Shown here: piece by piece, positions 32,138-42,171 of the stretch | Position numbering within the stretch: position 1 is the first letter of the stretch | How the letters are laid out: each line of letters opens with the position of its first letter | NCBI RefSeq assembly: GCF_016827675.1 | Contig: NZ_JAERJA010000002.1 | Span: 558,001-622,000, forward strand | Length of the DNA stretch: 64,000 nt | Direction of reading: 5' to 3' | From: Nocardioides limicola | Lineage (GTDB): Bacteria; Actinomycetota; Actinomycetes; Propionibacteriales; Nocardioidaceae | Notes under the pieces: model-generated | The model's input: only the letters and a program-made list of their open reading frames with translations | What the model was told of the DNA's origin: nothing | The model's database searches: none | Program-made: the position numbers and the translations under genes

Positions 32138-34831
32138 TCAGGACTTCTTGGTGGCCTTCTTGGTGGTCTTCTTCGCAGCGGCCTTCTTCGCAGCGGCCTT
32201 CTTCGCGGGAGCCTTCTTGGCAGCCTTCTTCGCGGGAGCCTTCTTCGCGGTCTTCTTCGCCGCCTTCTTGGCGGGCCCCTTGGCCCGGCGCTCGGCAAGC
32301 AACTCCGCGGCCCGTTCCAAGGTGATCGCCTCGACCGAGTCGTCCTTGCGCAAAGTCGCGTTGTACTCACCGTCGGTGACGTACTCACCGAAGCGTCCGG
32401 CCTTGACCACCACCGGCTGGCCCGAGACCGGGTCGTTGCCCAACTCCTTCAGCGGCGGCGCCGCTGCACCGCGGCCGCGCTGCTTGGGCTGGGCATAGAT
32501 GGCGAGCGCCTCGTCGAGGGTGATCGAGAAGAGCTGGTCCTCCGCGGCCAGCGACCGTGAGTCCGTGCCCTTCTTCAGGTACGGGCCGTAGCGGCCGTTC
32601 TGGGCGGTGATCTCGACGCCGTCGGCGTCGGCACCGACCACCCGCGGCAGGCTGAGCAGCTGCACGGCGTCGTCGAGGGTGACAGTGTCCAGGCTCATCG
32701 ACTTGAACAGCGATCCGGTGCGCGGCTTGCCCTTGGCCCCCTCGGGCAGCTGCTCGGTGACGTAGGGGCCGAAGCGGCCGTTCTTCGCCACCACCAGCAG
32801 TCCGGTCTCGGGGTGCCGACCGAGTTCGCGCTCGTCGCCGGCAGGGTTGGCGAGCAACTCCTTGGCCTTCTCGGGCGTGAGCTCGTCGGGAGGCAGATCC
32901 TCGGGGACGTTGGCACGCACCCGCTCCCCGTCCGGGCCAGGCCCCTCTAGGTAGGGGCCGTAGCGACCCACCCGCAGGTCGATCTCGTCGTTGACCGGGA
33001 AGGTGGCCAGCTCCTTGGCGTCGATGTCGCCGAGGCCGGTGACCAGCGGATGCAGTCCGGTGACCGTGTCGGAGCCGTAGTAGAACTCGGTCAGTTCGGC
33101 GACCCGGTCCCGCTCACCGCGAGCGATCTCGTCGAGCACGTCCTCCATCACCGCGGTGAACTCGTAGGACACCAGTCGGGTGAAGTGCTCCTCCAGCAGC
33201 CGCACCACCGAGAAGGCGATCCAGGCCGGCACCAGGGCGGTGCCCTTCTTGTAGACATAGCCCCGGTTGAGGATGGTGCCGATGATCGACGCGTACGTCG
33301 ACGGCCGCCCGATCTCCCGCTCCTCCAGTTCCCGGATCAGGGTGGCCTCGGTGTAGCGGGCCGGCGGCTTGGTCTCGTGACCGGCCGCGTGCAGGGACGC
33401 CGCGGACACCGAGGCGCCTTCGGTCAACTGCGGCAACCGGGTCTGCTCGTCGTCGCGGGCCGCCCCGGGGGCGTCGGTGCCCTCGACGTACGCCTTGAGG
33501 AAGCCGTGGAAGGTGATCACCCGTCCCGAGGCGGAGAAGACGACGTCCTCGCCGGTGGTCGCCACGCCGCCGAGCCGCACCGAGACGCTGTTGCCGACCG
33601 CGTCCTTCATCTGGGAGGCGACCGTGCGCATCCAGATCAGCTCGTAGAGGCGGTACTGCTCACCACTGAGCCCGGTCTGTGCCGGCGTCCGGAACGACTC
33701 CCCGGCTGGCCTGATCGCCTCGTGTGCCTCCTGGGCGTTCTTGACCTTGGAGGCGTAGACGCGCGGCTTGTCGGGCACGTACTCGGCCCCGTACAACTCC
33801 CGCACCTGGGCCCGAGCCGCGTTCACCGCAGCGCCGGAGAGGGTGGTGGAGTCGGTCCTCATATAGGTGATGAAGCCGTTCTCGTAGAGGCGCTGGGCCA
33901 CGCTCATGGTGACGCTGGCGCTCATCCCGAGCTTGCGGGAGGCCTCCTGCTGCAAGGTGGTGGTGCGGAACGGTGCATACGGCGAGCGCTTGTAGGGCTT
34001 GGCCTCGACCGAGCGCACCTCGAAGGCGGAGTCCTGGAGGGCCTCGGCGAGCGCCTCGGCGCGTGGCCGGTCCAGGTGCGCCAGCGTGGTGGCGCCCTTC
34101 AGCTCGCCGCTGGGCAGGAAGTCGCTGCCGCGGGCCACCCGGGCACCGTCGATGCTGGCCAGCTTGGCGCCGAACATCCGCGGGTCAGCGTCCGCGCCCG
34201 CGTCGAAGGTCGCCTCCAGATCCCAGTACGACGCGGACCGGAACGCCATCCGCTCCCGCTCCCGGTCCACGACCAGTCGGGTGGCCACCGACTGCACCCG
34301 GCCCGCCGAGAGGCCGGACATGACCTTCTTCCACAGCACCGGGGAGACCTCATAGCCATAGAGCCGGTCCAGGATCCGGCGGGCCTCCTGGGCCTCCACC
34401 AGATCCATGTGCACCTCACGGGGGCTCTCGGCAGCGGCCTGGATCGCGGCCTTGGTGATCTCGTGGAAGACCATCCGTTTGACCGGCACCTTGGGCTTCA
34501 GCTCGTCCAGCAGGTGCCAGGCGATCGCCTCACCCTCGCGGTCCTCATCGGTGGCGAGGTAGAGCTCGTCGGCGTCCTTGAGCAGGCCCTTGAGTTTGCG
34601 GATCTGGTCCTTCTTGTCGCGGGGCACCACGTAGTAGGGCTGGAAGCCGTTCTCCACGTCCACGGCCAGCCGTCCCCACGGCTTGTCCTTGATCTTGGCC
34701 GGAGTGTCCGCGGCGCTCTGCGGAAGGTCCCGGATGTGACCGATGGACGACTCGACGACGTACCCGGGGCCGAGGTAGCCCGCGATGGTGCGGGCCTTGG
34801 CCGGGGACTCGACGATGACCAACTTGGACAT
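32138..34831 (-). CDS. topA: DNA topoisomerase I (type IA)
   Basis: 897 residues. Relaxes negative supercoils. The Toprim domain opens the protein (KLVIVESPAKARTIAGYLG) with the acidic triad in ATDEDREGEAIAWHL; the catalytic tyrosine is in FITYMRTDST near the middle. C-terminal repeats (GPYLEGPG, RFGPYVTE, RYGPYLKK, RFGEYVTD) are the actinobacterial zinc-free TopA-C modules. The last about 50 residues are a Lys-Ala-rich tail, typical of actinobacterial TopA and able to bind DNA. Start ATG at 34831. Confidence 0.97.
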   Translation of the reverse strand: MSKLVIVESPAKARTIAGYLGPGYVVESSIGHIRDLPQSAADTPAKIKDKPWGRLAVDVENGFQPYYVVPRDKKDQIRKLKGLLKDADELYLATDEDREGEAIAWHLLDELKPKVPVKRMVFHEITKAAIQAAAESPREVHMDLVEAQEARRILDRLYGYEVSPVLWKKVMSGLSAGRVQSVATRLVVDRERERMAFRSASYWDLEATFDAGADADPRMFGAKLASIDGARVARGSDFLPSGELKGATTLAHLDRPRAEALAEALQDSAFEVRSVEAKPYKRSPYAPFRTTTLQQEASRKLGMSASVTMSVAQRLYENGFITYMRTDSTTLSGAAVNAARAQVRELYGAEYVPDKPRVYASKVKNAQEAHEAIRPAGESFRTPAQTGLSGEQYRLYELIWMRTVASQMKDAVGNSVSVRLGGVATTGEDVVFSASGRVITFHGFLKAYVEGTDAPGAARDDEQTRLPQLTEGASVSAASLHAAGHETKPPARYTEATLIRELEEREIGRPSTYASIIGTILNRGYVYKKGTALVPAWIAFSVVRLLEEHFTRLVSYEFTAVMEDVLDEIARGERDRVAELTEFYYGSDTVTGLHPLVTGLGDIDAKELATFPVNDEIDLRVGRYGPYLEGPGPDGERVRANVPEDLPPDELTPEKAKELLANPAGDERELGRHPETGLLVVAKNGRFGPYVTEQLPEGAKGKPRTGSLFKSMSLDTVTLDDAVQLLSLPRVVGADADGVEITAQNGRYGPYLKKGTDSRSLAAEDQLFSITLDEALAIYAQPKQRGRGAAAPPLKELGNDPVSGQPVVVKAGRFGEYVTDGEYNATLRKDDSVEAITLERAAELLAERRAKGPAKKAAKKTAKKAPAKKAAKKAPAKKAAAKKAAAKKTTKKATKKS

Positions 34832-34998
34832 GGGGGTCTGCTCCTTGCGTTGCGTGGGCGTGGAGCCTCACGGCCGCTTACGGTAGCGCGTCGCCCGGCC
34901 GGTCCCCCACGGACCGCTCCCGTTGGGCTATGGAGGTGGGCGCTGAATGGGTCTAGCATGCGAGAACCCCATAGCCCAGTCTCGAGGATGTGGCAACG

Positions 34999-36537
34999 AT
35001 GCCCAATCCCAGTCGATCCAGTTGGCACCGCCCGTGGTCCGTCGCTGCGGCGGCCACCGTGCTGGCCGCCGCAACACTGGCCTCCGTCACCGTTCAGGCG
35101 GCTCCGGCCGCCGAACCCCAGCGCTACATCGTGGCCTTCGAGCCCGGCCAGGCCGCCCAGGGGCGTGCTGCGCTGCGCGAGGCCGGCGGTGAGGTGGTGC
35201 GCAACCTGCCCGGACGCGCGGCCGTCGCCGCGATGGTGCGTCCCGGTCGGGTGGCTGCCCTCAGCGGCGCGCGCGGCGTCCGGTTCGTGGAGGTCGACCA
35301 GGTCCGGGAGCCGTTCAGCCAGGAGACCCCGTACGGGGTGACGATGACCCAGGCCGACCAGCTCTCCCCGGCCACTCCGGAGTCCAGGACCGTCTGTGTC
35401 ATCGACTCGGGCTACCACGTGGGCCATGAGGACCTGCCGGCCAACGTCACCGGCGACGACGACCCCGGCGGCACCGGCGCCTGGAACGAGGACGGCGACG
35501 GGCACGGCACCCACGTGGCCGGCACCATCGCCGCGGTCGACAACGACCTCGGTGTGGTCGGCGTCAACCCCGGCGTGAACCTGCACATCGTCCGCGTCTT
35601 CGGCGATGACGGCATCTGGGCCTACTCCTCCGATCTGGTCGCCGCCCTGGACAAGTGCCTGGCGGCGGAGGCGCACGTGATCAACATGAGCCTCGGCGGA
35701 TCGCGCCAGTCCCGGCTCGAGAAGGTCGCCTTCGCTGCGGCGTACGACGCTGGGGTGCTGTCGGTGGCCGCCGCCGGCAACGACGGCAACAAGCGGACGT
35801 CGTTTCCGGCCGGGTACGACTCGGTGATCTCGGTGGCCGCCGTGGACGAGAACATGGCCAAGGCCGACTTCTCCCAGTCCAACCGGACTGTCGAACTGGC
35901 CGCGCCGGGTGTCGGCGTGCTCTCCACGGTGCCCTACGTGGAGACCGCCACCCTGACCGTGGGTGGGCAGACATTCTCCGGCCATTCGATGGAGTTCGCC
36001 GCCGAGGCATCGGCCACCGGCGACGTGGTCGACGGCGGCCTGTGCACCTCGTCAGACGCCTGGGACGGATTGGTGGTGCTGTGCCAGCGCGGCCAGATCA
36101 CCTTCGGTGACAAGGTGGCGAACGTGGTCGCCGGTGGCGGTGTGGCGGCCGTGATCTACAACAACGCCCCCGGCAACTTCATCGGCACCCTTGGGTCGGC
36201 ACAACCGATCCCGGCGATCTCGTTGAGTGACACCGATGGCGCGGCCGCCCTGGCCTTCGTCGGTCAGGCCGGCACCGTCGTCAACGAGATCGAGAAGCCG
36301 GCCTCGGGGTACGCCGCCTGGGACGGCACGTCGATGGCCACCCCGCACGTGGCCGGCATCGCCGCACTGATCTGGGCCTGCGCCCCCGACGCCAGCAACG
36401 CCCAGATCCGCAAGGCACTCGCCGACAGCGCCCTGGACCTGGGCAAGAGGGGCCGCGACCACGACTACGGCCACGGCCTGGTCCAGGCCGTCGGCGCGCT
36501 CAACGAGCTCGGCAAGGTGGCCACCACCACCTGCTGA
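34999..36537 (+). CDS. Secreted subtilisin-like serine protease with PA insert, copy 1
   Basis: 512 residues. Signal peptide (about 1-38), inhibitor I9-like propeptide (RYIVAFEPGQ ... VRFVEVDQ), then the S8 domain with Asp136 (VIDSGYHVGHEDL), His169 (DGHGTHVAGT) and Ser445 (GTSMATPHVAG). A PA-domain-like insert (about 310-410; DGGLCTSSDAWDGLVVLC ... AAVIYNN) lies between His and Ser. ATG at 34999 is favoured; GTG at 34990 is in frame nine bases earlier. Tandem with a close paralogue. Confidence 0.92.
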   Translation: MPNPSRSSWHRPWSVAAAATVLAAATLASVTVQAAPAAEPQRYIVAFEPGQAAQGRAALREAGGEVVRNLPGRAAVAAMVRPGRVAALSGARGVRFVEVDQVREPFSQETPYGVTMTQADQLSPATPESRTVCVIDSGYHVGHEDLPANVTGDDDPGGTGAWNEDGDGHGTHVAGTIAAVDNDLGVVGVNPGVNLHIVRVFGDDGIWAYSSDLVAALDKCLAAEAHVINMSLGGSRQSRLEKVAFAAAYDAGVLSVAAAGNDGNKRTSFPAGYDSVISVAAVDENMAKADFSQSNRTVELAAPGVGVLSTVPYVETATLTVGGQTFSGHSMEFAAEASATGDVVDGGLCTSSDAWDGLVVLCQRGQITFGDKVANVVAGGGVAAVIYNNAPGNFIGTLGSAQPIPAISLSDTDGAAALAFVGQAGTVVNEIEKPASGYAAWDGTSMATPHVAGIAALIWACAPDASNAQIRKALADSALDLGKRGRDHDYGHGLVQAVGALNELGKVATTTC

Positions 36538-36559
36538 GCGAACCGGCCCGCTCGACAGA

Positions 36560-36597
36560 CCGGCCCGCCCGGCAGACCTGTCCGGGCGGGCCGGATC
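36560..36597 (+). terminator. Hairpin terminator between the two subtilases
   Basis: CCGGCCCGCCCGG (36560-36572) pairs perfectly with CCGGGCGGGCCGG (36582-36594), loop of 9, then ATCTTG. Confidence 0.7.
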
Positions 36598-36706
36598 TTG
36601 ATGGAAACGAGACCGTTCCGAGACCGATCGACTCTGGCGATCCTCTCGGCCATCGGCCTAGAGTCCGAAGCATTTCGTTCCCATCAATGACGAGGGAGTA
36701 CATCCG

Positions 36707-38245
36707 ATGCAGAAAGCTTCTCGGGTCCGTCGGGTCAGGATTCTGATCTCCGGTGCCGCAGTCGCCATCCTCACCGCGGGCACCTTCACCGCCGTGAGCG
36801 CCGGCGCATCCCCAGCCGGTCCGCCGGAACGGTTCATCGTCGCCTTCGAGCCGGGCAAGGCTGCCCAAGGCAAGGCGTCGGTGCGTGCCGCCGGCGGCGA
36901 GATCGTCCTGGATCTGCCCGCCTCCGGGGGCGCGGCAGCCATGGTGTCACCCGGCCAGGTGGCTGCCCTGCGTAGCGCCCGGGGCGTCCGGTTCGTGGAG
37001 GCGGACCGGGTCCGGACTCCGTTGGCCCAGGAGACCCCGTACGGGGTCACGATGACCCAGGCCGACCAACTCTCCCCGGCCACTCCGGACTCCCGGACCG
37101 TCTGCATCATCGACTCCGGCTACCACGTGGGCCATGAGGACCTGCCGGCCAACGTCACCGGCGACAACGACCCCGGCGGCACCGGGCCCTGGAACGAGGA
37201 CGGCGACGGGCACGGCACCCACGTGGCCGGCACCATCGCCGCGGTCGACAACGACCTCGGCGTGGTCGGCGTCAACCCCGGCGTCAAGCTGCACATCGTC
37301 CGCGTCTTCGGCGACGACGGCACCTGGGCCTACTCCTCCGACCTGGTTGCCGCCCTGGACAAGTGCCGCGCCGCCGGCTCGCACGTGATCAACATGAGCC
37401 TGGGTGGCTCCTTCAAGTCCCGGTTCGAGGAGAACGCGTTCAACGCCGCCTACAACGCCGGCGTCCTGTCAGTTGCCGCCGCCGGCAACGCAGGAAACAA
37501 GCAGGCCTCCTACCCGGCCAGCTACGGCTCGGTGATCTCGGTGGCCGCCGTGGACGAGAACATGGCCAAGGCCGACTTCTCCCAGTCCAACAAGGACGTC
37601 GAGATCGCTGCCCCCGGCGTGGGCGTGCTGTCCACGGTGCCCTACCTCGAGACGGCGTCGCTCACCGTCGCGGGTCAGACCTTCGCAGGTCACTCGATGG
37701 AGTTCGCTGCCGAGGGATCGGCCACCGGCGACGTGGTCGACGGCGGCCTGTGCACCTCGTCAGGCGCCTGGACCGGCCGGGTCGTGCTGTGCGAGCGCGG
37801 CCAGATCAGCTTCGGCGACAAGGTGGCGAACGTCGCCGCCGGGGGCGGCGCCGCAGCAGTCATCTACAACAACGAGGCGGGCGGCTTCGTCGGCACCTTG
37901 GGGTCGCCGCAGCCGATCCCGGCGATCTCGATGAGTCAGGCCGACGGTCAGGCCGCCCTGGCCTTCGTCGGTCAGGCCGGCACCGTCGTCAACCAGGTCG
38001 AGAAGCCGGCCTCGGGCTACGCGGCGTTCAACGGCACCTCGATGGCCACTCCGCACGTGGCCGGCATCGCCGCACTGATCTGGGCCTGCGCCCCCGACGC
38101 CAGCAACGCCCAGATCCGCAAGGCACTCGCCGACAGCGCCCTGGACCTGGGCAAGAGGGGCCGCGACCACGACTACGGCCACGGCCTGGTCCAGGCCGTC
38201 GGCGCGCTCAACGAGCTCGGCAAGGTGACCGCCACCACCTGCTGA
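36707..38245 (+). CDS. Secreted subtilisin-like serine protease with PA insert, copy 2
   Basis: 512 residues, exactly the length of copy 1, with Asp136, His169 and Ser445 at the same positions and the same PA-like insert. Signal peptide and propeptide have diverged (start MQKASRVRRVRILISG). A 177-base stretch (38051-38227) is identical to 36343-36519 in copy 1, covering the C-terminal part after the catalytic serine: recent gene conversion or strong conservation. A separate promoter is likely, since a terminator separates the two. Confidence 0.92.
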   Translation: MQKASRVRRVRILISGAAVAILTAGTFTAVSAGASPAGPPERFIVAFEPGKAAQGKASVRAAGGEIVLDLPASGGAAAMVSPGQVAALRSARGVRFVEADRVRTPLAQETPYGVTMTQADQLSPATPDSRTVCIIDSGYHVGHEDLPANVTGDNDPGGTGPWNEDGDGHGTHVAGTIAAVDNDLGVVGVNPGVKLHIVRVFGDDGTWAYSSDLVAALDKCRAAGSHVINMSLGGSFKSRFEENAFNAAYNAGVLSVAAAGNAGNKQASYPASYGSVISVAAVDENMAKADFSQSNKDVEIAAPGVGVLSTVPYLETASLTVAGQTFAGHSMEFAAEGSATGDVVDGGLCTSSGAWTGRVVLCERGQISFGDKVANVAAGGGAAAVIYNNEAGGFVGTLGSPQPIPAISMSQADGQAALAFVGQAGTVVNQVEKPASGYAAFNGTSMATPHVAGIAALIWACAPDASNAQIRKALADSALDLGKRGRDHDYGHGLVQAVGALNELGKVTATTC

Positions 38246-38251
38246 ACGTGA

Positions 38252-38295
38252 GGTGGTGGAGGTTCCCCGGTCAGCGCCGGGCAACCTCCACCACC
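38252..38295. terminator. Bidirectional terminator between subtilase 2 and the methyltransferase
   Basis: GGTGGTGGAGGTT (38252-38264) pairs perfectly with AACCTCCACCACC (38283-38295), with an inner CCGG/CCGG extension. It lies between two convergent genes, four bases from the methyltransferase stop. Confidence 0.8.
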
Positions 38296-38298
38296 GAC

Positions 38299-39771
38299 TC
38301 AGGTAGGCCTGAGGAATCCGTCGGCGACCAACTCCCGGAGTTGTCCCAGGCACGACGCACGCGTGGGTCCGGGCTCGGCTCCGGTGAGTTGGGCGACCGC
38401 GTCCACGATCACCCCCAGCGGGAGGTCCCCGTCGCAGGCACCGGCCACCGCGGCGACCACGGTGTCGACCTGGTGCGCCCGCCGCAGCCCTCGCTGCTGG
38501 CGGAGCACGATGGTGCCCGGGTCCTCGGCGCCGGCCGCGCCCTGGGTCTCTTGGACGACGTCCGCCGCCAGGTGCAGCCGCGTCGCCCACAGGGCGTCCG
38601 CCCCCGCCGCTGCCGCCTCGGCGTCACGGTGCCACCCGGTGACGTGGGCGCCGATCGGCTGCTCCACCTCGTAGGGCCACTCGGTGAAGCTCAGTCGTGG
38701 TGACGCGTCGGTGCGATGGAGGTTGAGCCAGCCGAACCCGATGCCCTGGACCCCCTGCGCCTCCAGCCAGCCGAGCCACTCGTCGTACCGCCGCCGGTAG
38801 CTGACCGGGACGCCGCCGGTGCTGGGGTGGGCGCCGGAGTCCTTCAGCCACATCTCCACATACGCGGCCGGGTCGAGCACCTCCCGCTGCACCGCGTAGG
38901 CGTCGGCTCCGGTCACCCAACTGCCGAGGCGCTCGTCCCAGGGACGGTCGGTGATCGCCCAGTTGGCCAGGATCTGGCACCAGCCGCCGTCGGTCAGGTG
39001 GCCGGGCGCGGCCCGGACGATCCGCTCCACCACCTGGTCGCCCGGCATCCCCGAGTCCCGATAGACCAGCCGCTCGCCGGTCGCCGGCGAGATCACGAAC
39101 GGCGGGTTGGTGACGATCAGGTCGAAGCGCTCGCCGGCCACGGGTTCGAAGAGGGAGCCGTCTCTGATGTCGGCCTCGACGCCGTTCAGGGCGCAGGTGA
39201 ATCTGGCCAGCGCCAGGGCGCGCGGGTTGACGTCGGTGCCGACCACCCGGTCGGCGTGCTCGGCCAGGTGCAGGGACTGCACCCCGCACCCGGTCCCCAG
39301 GTCCAGTGCCGAGCCGACGTCGTCCCGGATCGTCAACTGGGCCAGCGAGGTGGAAGCGGAGGAGACGCCGAGCACGTGGTCGGGGCGGGTCCGGTACGGC
39401 GTACCGTCCATGCCGGGGGTCAGGTCGCTGGCGACCCACAGGTCGAGCAGGTCGTCGGCGTAGGGACGCAGGTCGAGCAGGGCCCGCACCTGGTCGCCGT
39501 CGACGTCGACCAGGCCGGCGGCGACACTGCGTTCCACCAGCCCCGGAAGGGCGCCTTCGGCCGCGGTCAGGCTCACCGGCGTCTGCAGCAGGAAGAGCCG
39601 GGTCAGGGTGGCCAGCGGTGACCCGTCGGCGGTACGACGCAGGCCGGGCGTGGTCTCGTTGCGCTGCAGCGCGGCGTGCGCGTCCGGGCCGAGCAGTTCG
39701 GCGACCTGGTCGTAGGTGTACGTCGCTGCGGCCAGCGCCGCACTCAGGTCCGGGGCGAGGTCGAGATCCAC
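38299..39771 (-). CDS. SAM-dependent methyltransferase with NPPF motif (HemK/RsmC-like)
   Basis: 490 residues. An N-terminal helical domain of about 140 residues is followed by a class I methyltransferase (motif I ALDLGTGCGVQSLHL, motif IV IVTNPPFVIS) and a C-terminal extra domain. NPPF indicates methylation of an amide or base nitrogen, as in HemK/PrmC or RsmC; the long flanking domains are an actinobacterial form whose substrate is not known to me. Confidence 0.82.
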   Translation of the reverse strand: MDLDLAPDLSAALAAATYTYDQVAELLGPDAHAALQRNETTPGLRRTADGSPLATLTRLFLLQTPVSLTAAEGALPGLVERSVAAGLVDVDGDQVRALLDLRPYADDLLDLWVASDLTPGMDGTPYRTRPDHVLGVSSASTSLAQLTIRDDVGSALDLGTGCGVQSLHLAEHADRVVGTDVNPRALALARFTCALNGVEADIRDGSLFEPVAGERFDLIVTNPPFVISPATGERLVYRDSGMPGDQVVERIVRAAPGHLTDGGWCQILANWAITDRPWDERLGSWVTGADAYAVQREVLDPAAYVEMWLKDSGAHPSTGGVPVSYRRRYDEWLGWLEAQGVQGIGFGWLNLHRTDASPRLSFTEWPYEVEQPIGAHVTGWHRDAEAAAAGADALWATRLHLAADVVQETQGAAGAEDPGTIVLRQQRGLRRAHQVDTVVAAVAGACDGDLPLGVIVDAVAQLTGAEPGPTRASCLGQLRELVADGFLRPT

Positions 39772-39792
39772 GCCGGTGAGGTTACGCGCCCG

Positions 39793-42066
39793 CTACCCCA
39801 CCGCGTGCGCTGGCTCCGGGTCGGCGTCGAGCACCACCGAACGTCGCTTGGAGATCCACACCGAGGCGACGACGATCGCGGTGGCGGTGAGCGCGATGGC
39901 CATCCGCAGCGGGGTGTTGGCGTCGTCGCCCATCGTCAGCGTCACCACCGCGCCGGCGATCAGCAGGGAGACCAGGTTCATCACCTTGAGCAGCGGGTTG
40001 ATCGCCGGGCCGGCGGTGTCCTTGAACGGGTCGCCGACGGTGTCGCCGATGATCGTCGCCTCGTGGGCGGGTGACCCCTTGCCGCCGTGGTGACCGTCCT
40101 CGACGAGCTTCTTGGCGTTGTCCCAGGCGCCACCGGAGTTCGCCAGGAAGACGGCCATCAGCACGCCGGTGCCGATGGCGCCGGCCAGGAAGCCGGCCAA
40201 CGCACCGACGCCGAGGCCGAACCCGACCGCGACCGGCGAGAGCACGGCCAGGAGTCCCGGGGTGGTCAGCTCGCGCAGCGAGTCGCGGGTGACGATGTCC
40301 ACGACTCGTCCGTACTCCGGCCGACCGGTGCCCTCCATGATCCCGGGGATCTCCCGGAACTGTCGACGGACCTCGTAGACGACGGCGGCCGCCGCCCGAC
40401 CGACCGCGTTGATCGCCAGCCCGGAGAAGAGGAAGACCACCGAGGCGCCGATCAGCAGCCCCACCAGCACCGGTGGGTTGACCACCTCGAACATGCCGTC
40501 GGGCAGGGTGGCGCCGCTGGCTGCGACCGCATCCAGTACCGAGGTCATGTAGGAGCCGAAGAGCGCAGTCGCAGCCAGCACCGCTGTGGCGATCGCGATG
40601 CCCTTGGTGACCGCCTTGGTGGTGTTGCCGACCGCGTCGAGTTCGGTGAGCACCTGGGCACCCGCCTCCCCGACCTCGCCGGACATCTCGGCGATGCCCT
40701 GGGCGTTGTCGGCCACCGGGCCGAACGTGTCCATGGCGACGATCACGCCCACCGTGGTGAGCAGGCCGCAACCGGCCAGCGCCACCGCGAACAGCGACAC
40801 CGTCAGCGCAGCGCCGCCCAGCAGGTAGGCCCCGAACACGGCGGCGCCGATCACCAGGGTCGTGTAGACGGCCGATTCGAAGCCGACCGAGAGCCCGGAG
40901 AGGATCACCGTCGCGGCACCGGTCAGGGAGGTGCGGCCGACGTCGGTGACGGGCCGGTGCTCGGTGCCGGTGTAGTAGCCGGTCAGGGTCAGGATGGCGG
41001 CTGCCAGCACGATCCCGATCACCACGGCTACCGCTGCGATGAGCCGCGGATCACCGGCAGCAGCCAGCTGGGTGCTGTTGGTCAACTCGGCGAACGTCGA
41101 GGGCAGGAAGGCGTAGGAGAGCCCGATGCAGGCGACCGCCGCCACGGCCGCGGAGATGTAGAAGGCCCGGTTGATGGTGCGCAGCCCCGATTCGCCGGCC
41201 CGCGGGCGACACAGGTAGACGCCGAGTACGGCGGTCAGCGCACCGATGGCTGGGATCAGCAGCGGGAACACCAGCCCCTTGTCACCGAAGGCGGCGGCGC
41301 CGAGGATCAGCGCGGCGACCAGGGTGACGGCGTACGACTCGAAGAGGTCGGCGGCCATCCCGGCGCAGTCGCCGACGTTGTCGCCGACGTTGTCGGCGAT
41401 GGTGGCGGCGTTGCGGGGGTCGTCCTCGGGGATGTTCTGCTCGACCTTGCCGACCAGGTCCGCGCCGACGTCGGCGGCCTTGGTGAAGATGCCGCCGCCA
41501 ACCCTCATGAACATGGCCAGCAGCGCGGCGCCGAAGCCGAACCCTTCAAGCACGTGGGCGGCCTCGTGGCGGAAGAGCAGCACCACCACGGAGGCTCCGA
41601 TCAACCCCAGTCCGACCGTGGACATGCCGACCACGGCGCCGGTGCGGAACGCCACCGTCATCGCCGGGTCGCGGCCCTCCCGCTCGGCGCCTGCCGCCAC
41701 TCGGACGTTGGCACGCACCGCGAGCCACATGCCGAGGTAGCCGATGGATCCGGAGAACACCGCGCCGACGAGGAAGAAGATCGACCGGCCGGCTCGGACC
41801 GTCCAGTCGTCGGCCGGCAGTGCCAGCAGGACCACGAAGGCGATCGCCCCGAAGACCGCGAGGGTGCGGAACTGACGCGTCAGGTAGGCGTTGGCGCCCT
41901 CCTGCACGGCCCGGGCGATCTCCTGCATCCCTTCGGTGCCCTCGTCGGCGGCCAGCACCTGTCGTCGGAAGATGGCTGCCATCACCAGGGCGGCAAGCCC
42001 GACGCCGGCCACCAGGATGACCAGCGTCTGATTTGACTGTGACAGTTCGACCACGTGTGCGACCAC
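39793..42066 (-). CDS. hppA: Membrane-bound proton-translocating pyrophosphatase, K+-independent type
   Basis: 757 residues, about 16 membrane helices. Couples pyrophosphate hydrolysis to H+ export. The active-site block is DVGADLVGKVEQNIPEDDP followed by NAATIADNVGDNVGD; a second acidic block (IIGDTVGDPFKDTAGPAINPLLKVMN) lies near the C-terminus. In GNTTKAVTKG the lysine after GNTT marks the K+-independent class (K+-dependent enzymes have Ala there). GTG start with GGGAGGT upstream. Confidence 0.96.
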   Translation of the reverse strand: MVAHVVELSQSNQTLVILVAGVGLAALVMAAIFRRQVLAADEGTEGMQEIARAVQEGANAYLTRQFRTLAVFGAIAFVVLLALPADDWTVRAGRSIFFLVGAVFSGSIGYLGMWLAVRANVRVAAGAEREGRDPAMTVAFRTGAVVGMSTVGLGLIGASVVVLLFRHEAAHVLEGFGFGAALLAMFMRVGGGIFTKAADVGADLVGKVEQNIPEDDPRNAATIADNVGDNVGDCAGMAADLFESYAVTLVAALILGAAAFGDKGLVFPLLIPAIGALTAVLGVYLCRPRAGESGLRTINRAFYISAAVAAVACIGLSYAFLPSTFAELTNSTQLAAAGDPRLIAAVAVVIGIVLAAAILTLTGYYTGTEHRPVTDVGRTSLTGAATVILSGLSVGFESAVYTTLVIGAAVFGAYLLGGAALTVSLFAVALAGCGLLTTVGVIVAMDTFGPVADNAQGIAEMSGEVGEAGAQVLTELDAVGNTTKAVTKGIAIATAVLAATALFGSYMTSVLDAVAASGATLPDGMFEVVNPPVLVGLLIGASVVFLFSGLAINAVGRAAAAVVYEVRRQFREIPGIMEGTGRPEYGRVVDIVTRDSLRELTTPGLLAVLSPVAVGFGLGVGALAGFLAGAIGTGVLMAVFLANSGGAWDNAKKLVEDGHHGGKGSPAHEATIIGDTVGDPFKDTAGPAINPLLKVMNLVSLLIAGAVVTLTMGDDANTPLRMAIALTATAIVVASVWISKRRSVVLDADPEPAHAVG

Positions 42067-42171
42067 GTGTACCTCCCGGGCAGTCGTCGATCCACGCTCA
42101 CTTGGGCGTGATGCACCTCACACCTTGGCAGAAGAGCGCGCCTTTGGCGAGGGTTCCGGGAGACCGGCGTT

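Noticed and set aside
40087-42036. Long plus-strand open frame opposite hppA
   Set aside because: Shadow frame; hppA on the other strand has all catalytic motifs.
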